Program-made: the position numbers and the translations under genes | Origin: Chryseobacterium sp. c4a | Lineage (GTDB): Bacteria; Bacteroidota; Bacteroidia; Flavobacteriales; Weeksellaceae | Direction of reading: 5' to 3' | NCBI RefSeq assembly: GCF_009900745.1 | Contig: NZ_WXVU01000001.1 | Coordinates: forward strand, 372,001 to 436,000 | DNA: 64,000 nucleotides | Notes under the pieces: model-generated | Told to the model about the DNA's origin: nothing | Databases searched by the model: none | What the model saw: the letters and a program-made list of their open reading frames with translations, nothing else | Shown here: positions 16,647-24,613 of the stretch, one piece after another | Layout: each line of letters begins with the position of its first letter | How positions within the stretch are numbered: position 1 is the stretch's first letter

Positions 16647-18026
16647 TTATCCTTGAATTGCTTTTTTTTGCAAAGAATTAATATAGGCATTCCATCCTTC
16701 ATTTTTATAAGTAACTGCTGCTGCTGCAGGGTCTTCAGACTTATAGATTCCTCTTCCTACAATGATAAAATCTGAGTGTAATGTTTTGAAAACATGCTCT
16801 GGAGTATTGTATTGCTGTCCTTTTCCATCTCCAGAATCTGCAAGGTTTACTCCTGGAGTGAATAACAATAGATCTTCAGGAATTTTATTTTGAGAAACTC
16901 CACCAATTACATTAGGGTGGGATACGGCTACTTTTAAAGCCTCTTCACGGTAGCTGGCAGAGGTTAATGTTCCTTTTGAAGACATTCCAACGATCGCTAC
17001 GACTCCTACATTTTTGAAACAATCTAGAGATTCAAAACCACCAATAACCTGGGATGTTACAAAATCAGCCCAATCTGTAATTTTGAAAATTCCGCTTGTA
17101 AACTGTAATTCCTGGGTATTTCCGATATCTGCAAATTTTCTATCCTCCATCAATAAAAACTGATGTTTTGTTGCGATAGCTTTTAAAGGAGTGATCGTTT
17201 TTTCATATTCAAAATCAGAAATAATATCAATGTGCGTTTTTAAAGCAATGATGTGTGGCCCTACTTTTTCTGCAAAATCCAATAATTCCTGAGTAGTTGT
17301 AACATCTGCAGAAGCAATCAGATTAGATTTTTTTGCCAACGCTGTTTCCAGTAATTTTTTTGAAACAGAGTGTTGCGTAGTGCTTAACTTTTGCTCATAA
17401 GAAGCTCTGGTTTCTTCTTCAAACTGGATGTGGTTACCTTGTAGGAAATCCTGAATTCTATTCACTTCTTCATCAGATAATTCGCCAGTCTCCTGAAGAA
17501 CTCCACATACTTCTGAAATATTGAAAAGAGTATGTACTCTATACCCCTTGCTTTCCAACAACTGTTTTCCACCTTGTTCTCTGTCTAGTACTACTACAAT
17601 ATCAGAAACTTTAAGATCTTCCTGTTCTATTTCCGGAATAGTTTCTAGTAAAGATTTTCCTGATGTGATTACGTCTTCTACCAACAGACAATTTTGCCCT
17701 TTCTGGTAAATTCCTTCAATCAGTTTTTTAGTACCATAGCTTTTTGCTTCTTTTCTTTTAATAATTAATGGAATATAACTTTCCAATGACATCGCTGTAG
17801 CCATAGGAAGAGCAGCATAAGGAACTCCACATATTAAATCAAAATTATCTAATGGAAGCATTTCCAATAAATAATTAGCCAGATTTTTTAAGATTTTAGG
17901 ATCTGAAGCCAAAGGTCTCAAGTCTACATAAAAAGGGCTTTCGATACCACTTTTTAGAGTAAACCTCCCGAATTTAATGATACCTAGCTTATAGCACTCC
18001 AAAAAGAATTCTTTTTTACTTTCCAT
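16647..18026 (-). CDS. pyrEF: Bifunctional UMP synthase (OPRT-ODCase fusion)
   Basis: A 459-residue fusion of the last two pyrimidine-synthesis enzymes. Residues 1-200 are orotate phosphoribosyltransferase: TLKSGIESPFYVDLR and the PRPP-binding loop VEDVITSGKS at 116-125. Residues about 215-459 are orotidine 5'-phosphate decarboxylase, with ASADVTT, K263 in LKTHID and the catalytic EDRKFADIGNT (D295, K297, D300); GRGIY near the C-terminus binds phosphate. The order OPRT-ODCase is that of eukaryotic UMPS, and the ODCase motif is the eukaryote-like form. A -7 box TAAATTTG lies at 18046-18053, 19 bases before the ATG. Confidence 0.92.
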   Translation of the reverse strand: MESKKEFFLECYKLGIIKFGRFTLKSGIESPFYVDLRPLASDPKILKNLANYLLEMLPLDNFDLICGVPYAALPMATAMSLESYIPLIIKRKEAKSYGTKKLIEGIYQKGQNCLLVEDVITSGKSLLETIPEIEQEDLKVSDIVVVLDREQGGKQLLESKGYRVHTLFNISEVCGVLQETGELSDEEVNRIQDFLQGNHIQFEEETRASYEQKLSTTQHSVSKKLLETALAKKSNLIASADVTTTQELLDFAEKVGPHIIALKTHIDIISDFEYEKTITPLKAIATKHQFLLMEDRKFADIGNTQELQFTSGIFKITDWADFVTSQVIGGFESLDCFKNVGVVAIVGMSSKGTLTSASYREEALKVAVSHPNVIGGVSQNKIPEDLLLFTPGVNLADSGDGKGQQYNTPEHVFKTLHSDFIIVGRGIYKSEDPAAAAVTYKNEGWNAYINSLQKKAIQG

Positions 18027-18045
18027 TATTTTTTATTAGATGTTG

Positions 18046-18053
18046 CAAATTTA
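18046..18053 (-). promoter_or_regulatory. -7 box (TAAATTTG) of the UMP synthase gene
   Basis: Exact TAnnTTTG on the reverse strand, 19 bases before the ATG; no clear -33 element. Confidence 0.4.
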
Positions 18054-18100
18054 AGGATTTGAAATAAGGCTTAAAAATTTATTGCCCATTTGATCAATAA

Positions 18101-18131
18101 AAAACCATTCTAGAGCTTCCAGAATGGTTTT
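18101..18131 (-). terminator. Terminator after the DUF1232 gene
   Basis: Perfect 11-bp stem AAAACCATTCT/AGAATGGTTTT with a 9-base loop; U-tracts on both strands. It separates the leftward DUF1232 unit from the UMP synthase gene. Confidence 0.75.
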
Positions 18132-18148
18132 AAAATATAAATAAACTA

Positions 18149-18490
18149 TTATTTTACGATTTCGGCATCAATGACTTGAGTGCCACTATATTTTTGTTCA
18201 GCTTCCCAAAGTAAAAATTTGTCCACCTCTTTAATGAGTTTTGGAATGGTAAGCGACAATACCGCAAGATCATCCATTACTCCAAGTACCGGGATGGCAA
18301 ATTCAGGAAGAAGGTCAATAGGAGAGATGACATACAAAATTCCCAAGAGAGGAAGGATAATGTCAATGGATTTCATAGGATAGGTTCCTCTTCTCCACAT
18401 TTTTACCATTCTGAAAATATCAGGGATCTTTTTTACAAAGCCCTTGTGATTGATAGCTTCTTTTGCAAGATTTAATTTTGAATATTTCAT
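18149..18490 (-). CDS. DUF1232 (YkvA-type) small membrane protein
   Basis: 113 residues from the ATG at 18490. The diagnostic part is ILPLLGILYVISPIDLLPEFAIPVLGVMDDLAVL, the hydrophobic segment and acidic motif of DUF1232. The family has no proven biochemical role; a membrane-associated accessory function is all that can be said. A GTG at 18535 would add 15 basic residues, but the ATG gives the usual family start (MKYSKLNLAKEA). Confidence 0.8.
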   Translation of the reverse strand: MKYSKLNLAKEAINHKGFVKKIPDIFRMVKMWRRGTYPMKSIDIILPLLGILYVISPIDLLPEFAIPVLGVMDDLAVLSLTIPKLIKEVDKFLLWEAEQKYSGTQVIDAEIVK

Positions 18491-18573
18491 TTTGTGTTTG
18501 GATTTAAACAAATTTTTCAACGCTATAAATTTCACAAATCCTATACCAACAAATTATAAAATTTAGTTAAAAT

Positions 18574-19113
18574 TTATTTGATGATATTATCAATAAACTG
18601 GTGTACAGTTTCTGAGTCCCAGTCTTTTGTGGCATCTTCTTTAATAATGATTCTGCCGGTTTTATCAAGAAGGAAAGTGGTGGGAAAAACTTTAGGAAGA
18701 ATCTTTTCAGATATCGGGCTTTGAGCAATATATACCGGTACTGTATAATTATTTTCCTTTAAAAATTTTATCACATCTTCTTCTTTATCATTCATGGCAA
18801 TAAGTACAAAATCTACATTGCCTTTTCTGGAATCATACAATTTCTGAATAGATGGCCATTCTTTCCTGCATGGTGGACACCATGTTCCCCAAAAGTTCAA
18901 GAAAACAGCCTTGTTTCTAAAGTTTTTAAGGTTGGTACTAGGTGCATTAATTCCTTTTAGATCTACGTCGTAATCATCTTCATTGATGTGTACTGCATTT
19001 TCAATTGTAGCGATTGGGAAGAACTGGTTTTTCAAATAATCCTTCACACCCGGTACAAATGCAACAACTCCAATAATGACAATTAATACAATAAAAATAA
19101 TTCCTTTTTTCAT
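18574..19113 (-). CDS. TlpA-like thiol:disulfide oxidoreductase
   Basis: A 179-residue thioredoxin-fold protein with an N-terminal membrane anchor (residues 4-22, GIIFIVLIVIIGVVAFVPG) that places it in the periplasm. FWGTWCPPCRKEW carries the redox pair C79/C82, the CPPC signature of TlpA/ResA proteins. FPTTFLLDKTGRI contains the cis-proline region. Such proteins reduce disulfides in apo-cytochromes or other envelope proteins. It sits 11 bp downstream of another thioredoxin-fold gene, probably in one operon. Confidence 0.85.
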   Translation of the reverse strand: MKKGIIFIVLIVIIGVVAFVPGVKDYLKNQFFPIATIENAVHINEDDYDVDLKGINAPSTNLKNFRNKAVFLNFWGTWCPPCRKEWPSIQKLYDSRKGNVDFVLIAMNDKEEDVIKFLKENNYTVPVYIAQSPISEKILPKVFPTTFLLDKTGRIIIKEDATKDWDSETVHQFIDNIIK

Positions 19114-19124
19114 ATCCTGTTTTT

Positions 19125-19688
19125 TTATAACAGATCTAAAATTTCCTGAACAGCATCCTTACCTCTGTTTTTAGCATAATAGATCTGCAGGTCATTATAG
19201 AAAGTATCTTTAGGATAACCTTCCGGATCAGCTTTGTACTTCATGAGTAATTCATAACCATATTTTGGACGAGGCCCCCATGAGTTCTTTACATTAAAGT
19301 CATTGTCAAGAATCAATACCTTAGGAATAGACTCTGTACCATTAGTTAAAAACTGGTTGATCAGGCTTTTATCATTGTCTCTAAGAAAAACTCTGATCTC
19401 ATTATGACCTTCAAAGAATTTAAAAAGTGCCGGAACTGTTGCACTGGCATCTCCACACCAAGCTTCAGAAATGATTAAAATTTTTCCGTCAAAGTTTTTG
19501 GACTCTAATTCTTTTCTTTGTTCTTCATCCGGAACATACTTTTTTACAGTTCTGTCCATTCTTTGAAGCCCAAGCTCATAATATTGTTTATATTCGATTT
19601 CCTGTTGATTGGCAGGATGATCTAATCTTTGCTGTGCAATTTTAAGGTATTCTTCAAAAGAAATTCCCTGATTCCAGTAATTTTTCAT
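19125..19688 (-). CDS. Thioredoxin-family protein with single active-site cysteine
   Basis: 187 residues from the ATG at 19688 (an in-frame TTG lies two codons earlier). The C-terminal two thirds have a thioredoxin fold of the Thioredoxin_9 type: ILIISEAWCGDASATVPAL, with one cysteine (C78) followed by Gly-Asp instead of a second cysteine, and SIPKVLILDND with the cis-proline. There is no signal peptide, so it is cytoplasmic. Lack of the CxxC pair argues against a classical disulfide reductase. It lies 17 bp downstream of aroC and upstream of the TlpA-like gene. Confidence 0.75.
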   Translation of the reverse strand: MKNYWNQGISFEEYLKIAQQRLDHPANQQEIEYKQYYELGLQRMDRTVKKYVPDEEQRKELESKNFDGKILIISEAWCGDASATVPALFKFFEGHNEIRVFLRDNDKSLINQFLTNGTESIPKVLILDNDFNVKNSWGPRPKYGYELLMKYKADPEGYPKDTFYNDLQIYYAKNRGKDAVQEILDLL

Positions 19689-19705
19689 TACCAAAAATAT
19701 TTAGA

Positions 19706-20776
19706 TTAAAAATTATTGATGTTTCTTGTTTTATTGATCAAAAATAAGTCTGCCAGAACAAATGCCGCAAGGCTTTCCACTACAGGGACGGCTCTTGGTA
19801 CTACACAAGGATCGTGTCGCCCTTTGCCTTCTACAATGACAGGATTTCCTTCTTTATCAATACTATCCTGAGGTCTCAGAATCGTTGCCACAGGTTTGAA
19901 TGCTACACGGAAATAAATATCCATTCCATTGGAAATTCCACCCTGAATTCCTCCTGAAAGATTAGATTTTGTAGTAAAATCTGTATTAAACTGATCATTA
20001 TGCTCTTTTCCGGTCATTTTAGCTCCACAGAATCCACTGCCATATTCAAATCCTTTGCAGGCATTGATATTGAGCATTGCTTTTGCTAATTCTGCCTGAA
20101 GTTTTGAAAATATAGGTTCACCAATTCCTACAGGAACATTTTTGATCACGCAGGTAATGGTTCCACCAATGGTATTTCCTTCTTTTTTAATTTCCTTAAT
20201 TCGGGCAATCATTTTTTCCGCTGTCTCAGCATCCGGACAACGTACATCATTGCTTTCCGTTTGAGAAAAGTCAAGAGCCTGATAAGGTTTTTCACAGAAA
20301 ATATCACCTACCGACGAAACATAAGCATTGATTTCAATTTCTGGTAAAAGTTGTTTAGCTAAAGCACCTGCTACTACCCAATTCATCGTTTCTCTTGCAG
20401 ACGATTTTCCGCCTCCACGATAATCTCTCAAACCAAATTTTTGGTCATAAGTAAAATCAGCATGACTAGGACGATAAGCCTGAGCAATATGGTCATAATC
20501 TTTTGATTTCTGATTTTCGTTTTCAATGATAAAACCAATGGGTGTACCAGTTGTTTTTCCATCAAAGATCCCTGAAAGAAACTTTACTGTGTCGCTTTCT
20601 TTTCTTTGAGTAACAATAGCAGACTGGCCGGGTTTTCTTCGGTTCAGTTCATATTGAACTTTATCGAGATCTACCGTTAAACCTGCCGGAAAATTATTGA
20701 TGATACCGCCGTAAGCCACTCCGTGACTTTCTCCAAATGTTGTAAGACTAAGAAGATTACCTAATGTGTTGAACAT
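19706..20776 (-). CDS. aroC: Chorismate synthase
   Basis: At 356 residues this is full length. It performs the last step of the shikimate pathway, 5-enolpyruvylshikimate-3-phosphate to chorismate, with reduced FMN. Signatures are [18 protein letters not shown], the RRKPGQS region, and [39 protein letters not shown] and [17 protein letters not shown] lie near the C-terminus. No other aro gene is nearby. A perfect -7 box ends 4 bases before the ATG. Confidence 0.96.
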   Translation of the reverse strand: MFNTLGNLLSLTTFGESHGVAYGGIINNFPAGLTVDLDKVQYELNRRKPGQSAIVTQRKESDTVKFLSGIFDGKTTGTPIGFIIENENQKSKDYDHIAQAYRPSHADFTYDQKFGLRDYRGGGKSSARETMNWVVAGALAKQLLPEIEINAYVSSVGDIFCEKPYQALDFSQTESNDVRCPDAETAEKMIARIKEIKKEGNTIGGTITCVIKNVPVGIGEPIFSKLQAELAKAMLNINACKGFEYGSGFCGAKMTGKEHNDQFNTDFTTKSNLSGGIQGGISNGMDIYFRVAFKPVATILRPQDSIDKEGNPVIVEGKGRHDPCVVPRAVPVVESLAAFVLADLFLINKTRNINNF

Positions 20777-20780
20777 GATA

Positions 20781-20788
20781 CAAAATTA
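20781..20788 (-). promoter_or_regulatory. -7 box (TAATTTTG) directly before aroC
   Basis: Exact TAnnTTTG on the reverse strand with 4 bases to the ATG. Confidence 0.5.
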
Positions 20789-20826
20789 CCTTTTTTTCTC
20801 CAGATAATAAAGTTTAAACATTTGTT

Positions 20827-22461
20827 CTATTTATTAATGTTTTCGATAATATTGATTGCGGCATCCGCTTCCTTTCTCTCTTTGTAAGTCATTCTTTTCC
20901 AGGTGAATCCTTTGCTTATGTTGTTTTTGTCAATAAGCTGCGGGAAGATTTTAGCTTTTGTATCATCAAAAATAAAACTTGTGGAGATGGCAGGAAGAGG
21001 AGTTTCAAAGTTGTAAGGATAATTTTTGGAGACATTAAATTTTAAATTTCCCACTTTAAAACTATCAAATTGTTGATAGTGGTATACTGACGGCTGATAA
21101 AGCTGCTGCTTTTTAAAGCCAACCATAAAATTTCCCAATTGAAAGCTTGGAACATATTGTTGAATAAGATTAGGGAAAGATAACAACGAAATAAAAAATA
21201 AGCTGAATAATGAAAAAGCAGCTATAGATTTCCTTTTGTTCCAATATTTATGAAACAAAACAAAAAATATGACGAAAAATACATCCATGAAGAATCTGTA
21301 TTGAGCTGAAAAGGCTAGTACAAGGATGCTTTTTATCAACAAAGAAATACAGATGAAGGTGATAAGTTTATTTTTCTTGATCCACGTAAATACCGAAAAA
21401 ACGAATAAGCTTATGATCAAAAGAATATTGATTTTTGATTTGATCCCTTTTAGAAATATCCAATTTTTTATATGATCCAGTGTGGAAAATCTTTGAATTT
21501 CGTCAAATGAATACTGCATATCATAGGTTTTCAGGATAGCATATTGGGAAGATGTTTTCAAGACTTCAGGACTGGGCTTCCAACTGAATCCAAGATCTCC
21601 AATAGATACAGGGAATACAGGATATCCAAATGTCCAGATATTTTTAATAATGAACAAAAGCAAAATAGCTCCTCCAAAAAGCAGTTTTTTAAAGTTCGGT
21701 TTAAAAATAAAAATATTGTTCAGAAAAACTAATATAGGCAGCCAGATCATAGTAGGTTTTATGGCAAAAACAAAAACTGAAAAGCCGAATAAAAGGCCGA
21801 TGTTTTTATTTCCAGAAAGTATTTCATTTAAAATAAGTAAAGAAAATATAATGACTGGAAGATCCGGGCTTGGTGATTGTGAGAGAAATAATAAGATTGG
21901 AAGAAAACAGAGTTGAACCCAGGTTTTTCTTTCTATAATATATATGGTATATATCACCAATAAAATAGAATTGATTCTCAGAAATGGATCAGAAAAATTG
22001 GAAAAACCTGCCTGGAAAATATGCCATATCGACATTTGTCCCAACGTAAGATCCAGATTGGAAATTCCTTTGATAAGCCCATATTCTGTAAGCCATTTAA
22101 TGGTGGGAACATAATATCCGAAGTGATCTAATATATAAGGATAATAAGAGCCACTCAATAATATTATGACGGAAATGAATGTGATTAATAGGAAATCTTT
22201 TTTTGAAAATCTGTAGAATTCCAGATATAATTTTTCTTTAAAAAAGTAGAGTAGACCCAATAAAATAGTGGGAATTTCCACATATATATTTAAAGGAATG
22301 AAAAAGGAGACGATTGTCCATACAAGACTTGTCCCCAGGATACCCGAAAGTATCTTTCCAGAAATTCCATGGAATAAGGTTCCTGAAAATTTTTCCATGA
22401 TTTTCCCGAGTCCAGATAAGACGGGAAGAAGAAAGATTGTGGAAAAGAGAATCAGTATCAT
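20827..22461 (-). CDS. Polytopic membrane protein, GT-C glycosyltransferase-like
   Basis: About 544 residues from the ATG at 22461, with at least ten hydrophobic segments in the first 420 residues and a soluble C-terminal part of about 120. The layout, together with DHFGYYVPTIKWLTEYG in the loop after the early membrane segments, resembles GT-C type membrane glycosyltransferases and the LIC_10190 family, but no catalytic residues can be assigned. An ATG nine codons upstream (22488) falls inside the terminator of the next gene, so the shorter form is preferred. Cell-surface glycan assembly is a guess. Confidence 0.6.
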   Translation of the reverse strand: MILILFSTIFLLPVLSGLGKIMEKFSGTLFHGISGKILSGILGTSLVWTIVSFFIPLNIYVEIPTILLGLLYFFKEKLYLEFYRFSKKDFLLITFISVIILLSGSYYPYILDHFGYYVPTIKWLTEYGLIKGISNLDLTLGQMSIWHIFQAGFSNFSDPFLRINSILLVIYTIYIIERKTWVQLCFLPILLFLSQSPSPDLPVIIFSLLILNEILSGNKNIGLLFGFSVFVFAIKPTMIWLPILVFLNNIFIFKPNFKKLLFGGAILLLFIIKNIWTFGYPVFPVSIGDLGFSWKPSPEVLKTSSQYAILKTYDMQYSFDEIQRFSTLDHIKNWIFLKGIKSKINILLIISLFVFSVFTWIKKNKLITFICISLLIKSILVLAFSAQYRFFMDVFFVIFFVLFHKYWNKRKSIAAFSLFSLFFISLLSFPNLIQQYVPSFQLGNFMVGFKKQQLYQPSVYHYQQFDSFKVGNLKFNVSKNYPYNFETPLPAISTSFIFDDTKAKIFPQLIDKNNISKGFTWKRMTYKERKEADAAINIIENINK

Positions 22462-22493
22462 AAAAAAAGATTGCCTAAAAATAAGCAATCTTT
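22462..22493 (-). terminator. Terminator of the YMGG-like lipoprotein gene
   Basis: On the reverse strand: 9-bp stem AAAGATTGC / GCAATCTTT, 10-base loop, then a U-run ending at 22462, immediately next to the ATG of the downstream membrane-protein gene. Confidence 0.75.
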
Positions 22494-22517
22494 ATATTTT
22501 ATAATGAAAAAAAATTA

Positions 22518-23072
22518 TCATCTTGGTTGTACTCTTCCGTCTTTTCTGTCCTGAGATCTACCAATGGTATATCCGGTAGCTCCACCTACTACACCTCCGA
22601 TTACAGCTCCAAGGCCTCTGTTTTTCTTAGCAACAATTGCTCCTACAGCAGCACCACCTACAGTACCAATGATAGTACCTTTGGCTGCTTTACTCATTCC
22701 TTTTTTCTTGGTTGTCCCCTGTGAAGCACTGCTTCCGTTATCTGCATAGCTACCATTGCTTCCTCCTCCTGAGTTAGCATTAGAGCTTCTGTCACGATAT
22801 ACAGTTCTTGTTTCTCTGATTACTTTTGGTTTTGAATTATTTTCAGCAGTTGCTTTAGCTTTTTTGGTTTCAGAGATACTATCTGCTTTTTTCTGAGCTT
22901 CATATACCATCTTTTCTTTTTCAATGGCCAGTTTTTGACGTTCTATTTCAAGCTGTCTTGACTGGAATTCCAATTTTTGTTCTTCCAGTGATTTCTCAGC
23001 AGTTCTGTCATCTTTTTTGCAGGCCGTTAGTAAGAAAACGGATAAAAAACCTGCTAATACTATCTTTCTCAT
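22518..23072 (-). CDS. Lipoprotein with coiled coil and glycine-zipper (YMGG-like)
   Basis: A 184-residue lipoprotein. The lipobox LLTAC puts the lipidated cysteine at C18. Residues about 25-75 are highly charged and heptad-like (EEQKLEFQSRQLEIERQKL), probably a coiled coil. A Ser/Gly/Asn linker follows, and residues about 124-172 are a glycine zipper (GTIIGTVGGAAVGAIVAKK, GAVIGGVVGGATGYTIG) that can insert in a membrane. Similar proteins are envelope-stress or osmotic lipoproteins in other bacteria; the role here is unknown. Confidence 0.75.
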   Translation of the reverse strand: MRKIVLAGFLSVFLLTACKKDDRTAEKSLEEQKLEFQSRQLEIERQKLAIEKEKMVYEAQKKADSISETKKAKATAENNSKPKVIRETRTVYRDRSSNANSGGGSNGSYADNGSSASQGTTKKKGMSKAAKGTIIGTVGGAAVGAIVAKKNRGLGAVIGGVVGGATGYTIGRSQDRKDGRVQPR

Positions 23073-23374
23073 AACTCAAATTTTAATAAGCTTAAGCCTA
23101 AACGACTTTAATTTTAGTTTTATTTTCAATTATGAAGCCAAAATTTAGTTAAAGAGTGTTAAAGTTGAAATTGAAAAGAATTCAATTCATTCTAAATCTT
23201 AATATTTCTCTTTATAATAGGATGGATATGAAAAATGGGAATAAGGTTTATGCAATGCAATAATAGTTTTCAACAATGAAAAATTAATTTTATAAATGAG
23301 ATTGATCATCATTCCCCGATGTTGTCAGGAAGTCTTTATGGAAGAAATATGTAAAATATAGTTAATCCTTAGTT
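23073..23374. other. AT-rich intergenic stretch upstream of two divergent genes
   Basis: About 300 bases between the leftward lipoprotein gene and the promoter of the rightward gene at 23428. No ORF or strong hairpin is seen. Confidence 0.5.
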
Positions 23375-23406
23375 TTTGTAGAATTAATTTACGATACCTA
23401 TTTTTG
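23375..23406 (+). promoter_or_regulatory. Complete Bacteroidota promoter before the secreted-protein gene
   Basis: TTTG (23375-23378), 20 bases, TATTTTTG (23399-23406). Both boxes match the consensus exactly, making this one of the best promoters in the window. Transcription should start near 23413. Confidence 0.75.
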
Positions 23407-23427
23407 AGAATCTAAATGACTTTTAAT

Positions 23428-23874
23428 ATGAAAAAATCAATTTTTACAGTTGCAGCTGTAGTAGGAGTACTGGCTGTTACCACTTCGTTTTCTTCCACTG
23501 ATGTTGTGGAAAATCTATCAAAATCTTGTACTGAAGTATCTGCTAAGGATACAAAAACAGCAACATATCCTGTTCGCTATGGCCTTATAGCTAAAGACGG
23601 AACAAAATTGCTTTCTGGTTCAGGATATGATTTAGGAGGTTTTGTGGCAAAAAATACGGTTACAGGTGAGATTTATTTCAGTGATCAATATCATAATCGT
23701 GCTCTTCCACAGTATTCTGAGGAGGATTTGCCTGCAGGAACGTATGAGTTTTCAGGTCTTCAGGGGCAGGGGCGTTGGGTAGGTTATGGAACAGTAATTG
23801 CTACAGTATCTGATGAAAATCTAGATGAGGATGGATATATTACTATATATATTCCAATCACATGGGAAGTATAA
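23428..23874 (+). CDS. Small secreted protein of unknown function
   Basis: 148 residues from the second ATG. The first ATG at 23416 sits at the predicted transcription start and adds only MTFN before the signal peptide. Signal peptide MKKSIFTVAAVVGVLAVTTSFSS is followed by a beta-rich domain of about 100 residues with Gly/Tyr-rich strands (SGYDLGGFVAKNTVTGEIYF, GTYEFSGLQGQGRWVGYGT) ending IYIPITWEV. I recognise no family. It has its own strong promoter and terminator and begins the terminator-rich region. Confidence 0.6.
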   Translation: MKKSIFTVAAVVGVLAVTTSFSSTDVVENLSKSCTEVSAKDTKTATYPVRYGLIAKDGTKLLSGSGYDLGGFVAKNTVTGEIYFSDQYHNRALPQYSEEDLPAGTYEFSGLQGQGRWVGYGTVIATVSDENLDEDGYITIYIPITWEV

Positions 23875-23908
23875 TTTTGTGAGAGAAAAAATAATTATCT
23901 AAATTTAC

Positions 23909-23932
23909 AAATCCTCGAACGAGGATTTTTTA
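23909..23932 (+). terminator. Terminator after the secreted-protein gene
   Basis: Stem AAATCCTCG/CGAGGATTT followed by a T-run. Confidence 0.8.
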
Positions 23933-23946
23933 ATCTACAGTAGTTA

Positions 23947-24030
23947 ATGGCTGTTGTATATACTACATCTTCTTATGTGAAGAATATAGAAACAGCTTCA
24001 ATAATATTCTGTTTGGATTTTTCTGAATAG
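23947..24030 (+). CDS. Possible 27-residue ORF, very uncertain
   Basis: ATG at 23947 opens a 27-codon frame (MAVVYTTSSYVKNIETAS...) that stops 26 bases before a strong terminator. There is no clear promoter or ribosome-binding site. It may be a small protein, the tail of a decayed gene, or chance. Confidence 0.2.
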   Translation: MAVVYTTSSYVKNIETASIIFCLDFSE

Positions 24031-24055
24031 ATTTTTTTCATCATTTGTGTTTTTT

Positions 24056-24079
24056 AGGCCTCTTCGGAGGCCTTTTCTT
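24056..24079 (+). terminator. Terminator with UUCG tetraloop
   Basis: Stem AGGCCTC/GAGGCCT closed by TTCG and followed by TTTTCTTTTT. No recognised gene lies directly upstream on this strand. Confidence 0.85.
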
Positions 24080-24141
24080 TTTAATACCTTTATGATTATA
24101 CTCATATATGTAGAGAAATAAGAATGGTATCTTTGAATAAA

Positions 24142-24199
24142 CATTTTCTATTCCATATTATCCTTATGATAAAAGTTCCTCATTTCGGGGAACTTTTTT
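24142..24199 (+). ncRNA. Possible small RNA between a -7 box and a terminator
   Basis: A perfect -7 box TATCTTTG (24128-24135) is followed, about 36 bases on, by the stem AAAAGTTCC / GGAACTTTT (24171-24197) and a T-run. Any transcript would be about 55-60 nt with no ORF. The evidence is promoter and terminator only; there is no clear -33 box. Confidence 0.25.
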
Positions 24200-24267
24200 A
24201 TTGCAAAGAGGAGAGTGAATAGAAACTTTATATGACTGTACTCATAAAATAGAAGAAAAAGAAGGTT

Positions 24268-24275
24268 TATTTTTG
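24268..24275 (+). promoter_or_regulatory. -7 box (TATTTTTG) upstream of an orphan terminator
   Basis: Exact TAnnTTTG. The preceding 35 bases resemble those before the TATCTTTG box at 24128, suggesting a duplicated promoter segment. A terminator follows at 24330. Confidence 0.3.
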
Positions 24276-24329
24276 AGTTGAAATTTTTATTTCTGATATA
24301 AAATTTTTTTTCATCATTTGTGTTTTTTG

Positions 24330-24353
24330 AGGCCTCCAGATGGGGGCTTTTTT
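24330..24353 (+). terminator. Terminator, duplicated copy of the 24056 type
   Basis: Stem GCCTCC/GGGGGC (one G-T pair), loop AGAT, then TTTTTT. The 31 bases leading into it nearly repeat those leading into the terminator at 24056. Confidence 0.75.
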
Positions 24354-24385
24354 GATGATGTAGTTTCATCTATGTGCTGAGTTCT

Positions 24386-24613
24386 TTATTCATTAAAAAT
24401 TATTCTGCCGTCAAAAGGATGATCCCAAACTACAAATATGCTTTCATCTAATCTTCGAATAGGAGCTTGTATTATTTCATATTCTCCTTTTTCATTCAGT
24501 CTTTGTACAATAAGGTTGCTGCCTTCGCCTATTTCATTTACTTTGAACTCAATCTGATATTGTTTTTCATGATTCTGAGCAAAATCTGTTTTTTTTAATT
24601 GTTTTTGTGACAC
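24386..24613 (-). CDS. Small hypothetical protein (75 aa)
   Basis: A GTG-initiated 75-residue frame with a balanced, soluble composition (QYQIEFKVNEIGEGSNLIVQ, IFVVWDHPFDGRIIFNE), unlike the neighbouring AT-driven frames rich in Lys, Phe and Asn. No signal peptide, membrane segment or known motif. It is the only plausible gene between 23.9 and 25.2 kb on the reverse strand. No clear promoter is seen. Confidence 0.45.
   Translation of the reverse strand: MSQKQLKKTDFAQNHEKQYQIEFKVNEIGEGSNLIVQRLNEKGEYEIIQAPIRRLDESIFVVWDHPFDGRIIFNE

Noticed and set aside
22462-22488. Nine-codon N-terminal extension of the GT-C-like protein
   Set aside because: These codons coincide with the U-run and hairpin of the upstream gene's terminator; the ATG at 22461 starts a typical membrane segment.
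24148-24369. 73-codon reverse-strand frame
   Set aside because: Runs across two forward-strand terminators and has low-complexity Lys/Phe/Asn content; not gene-like.
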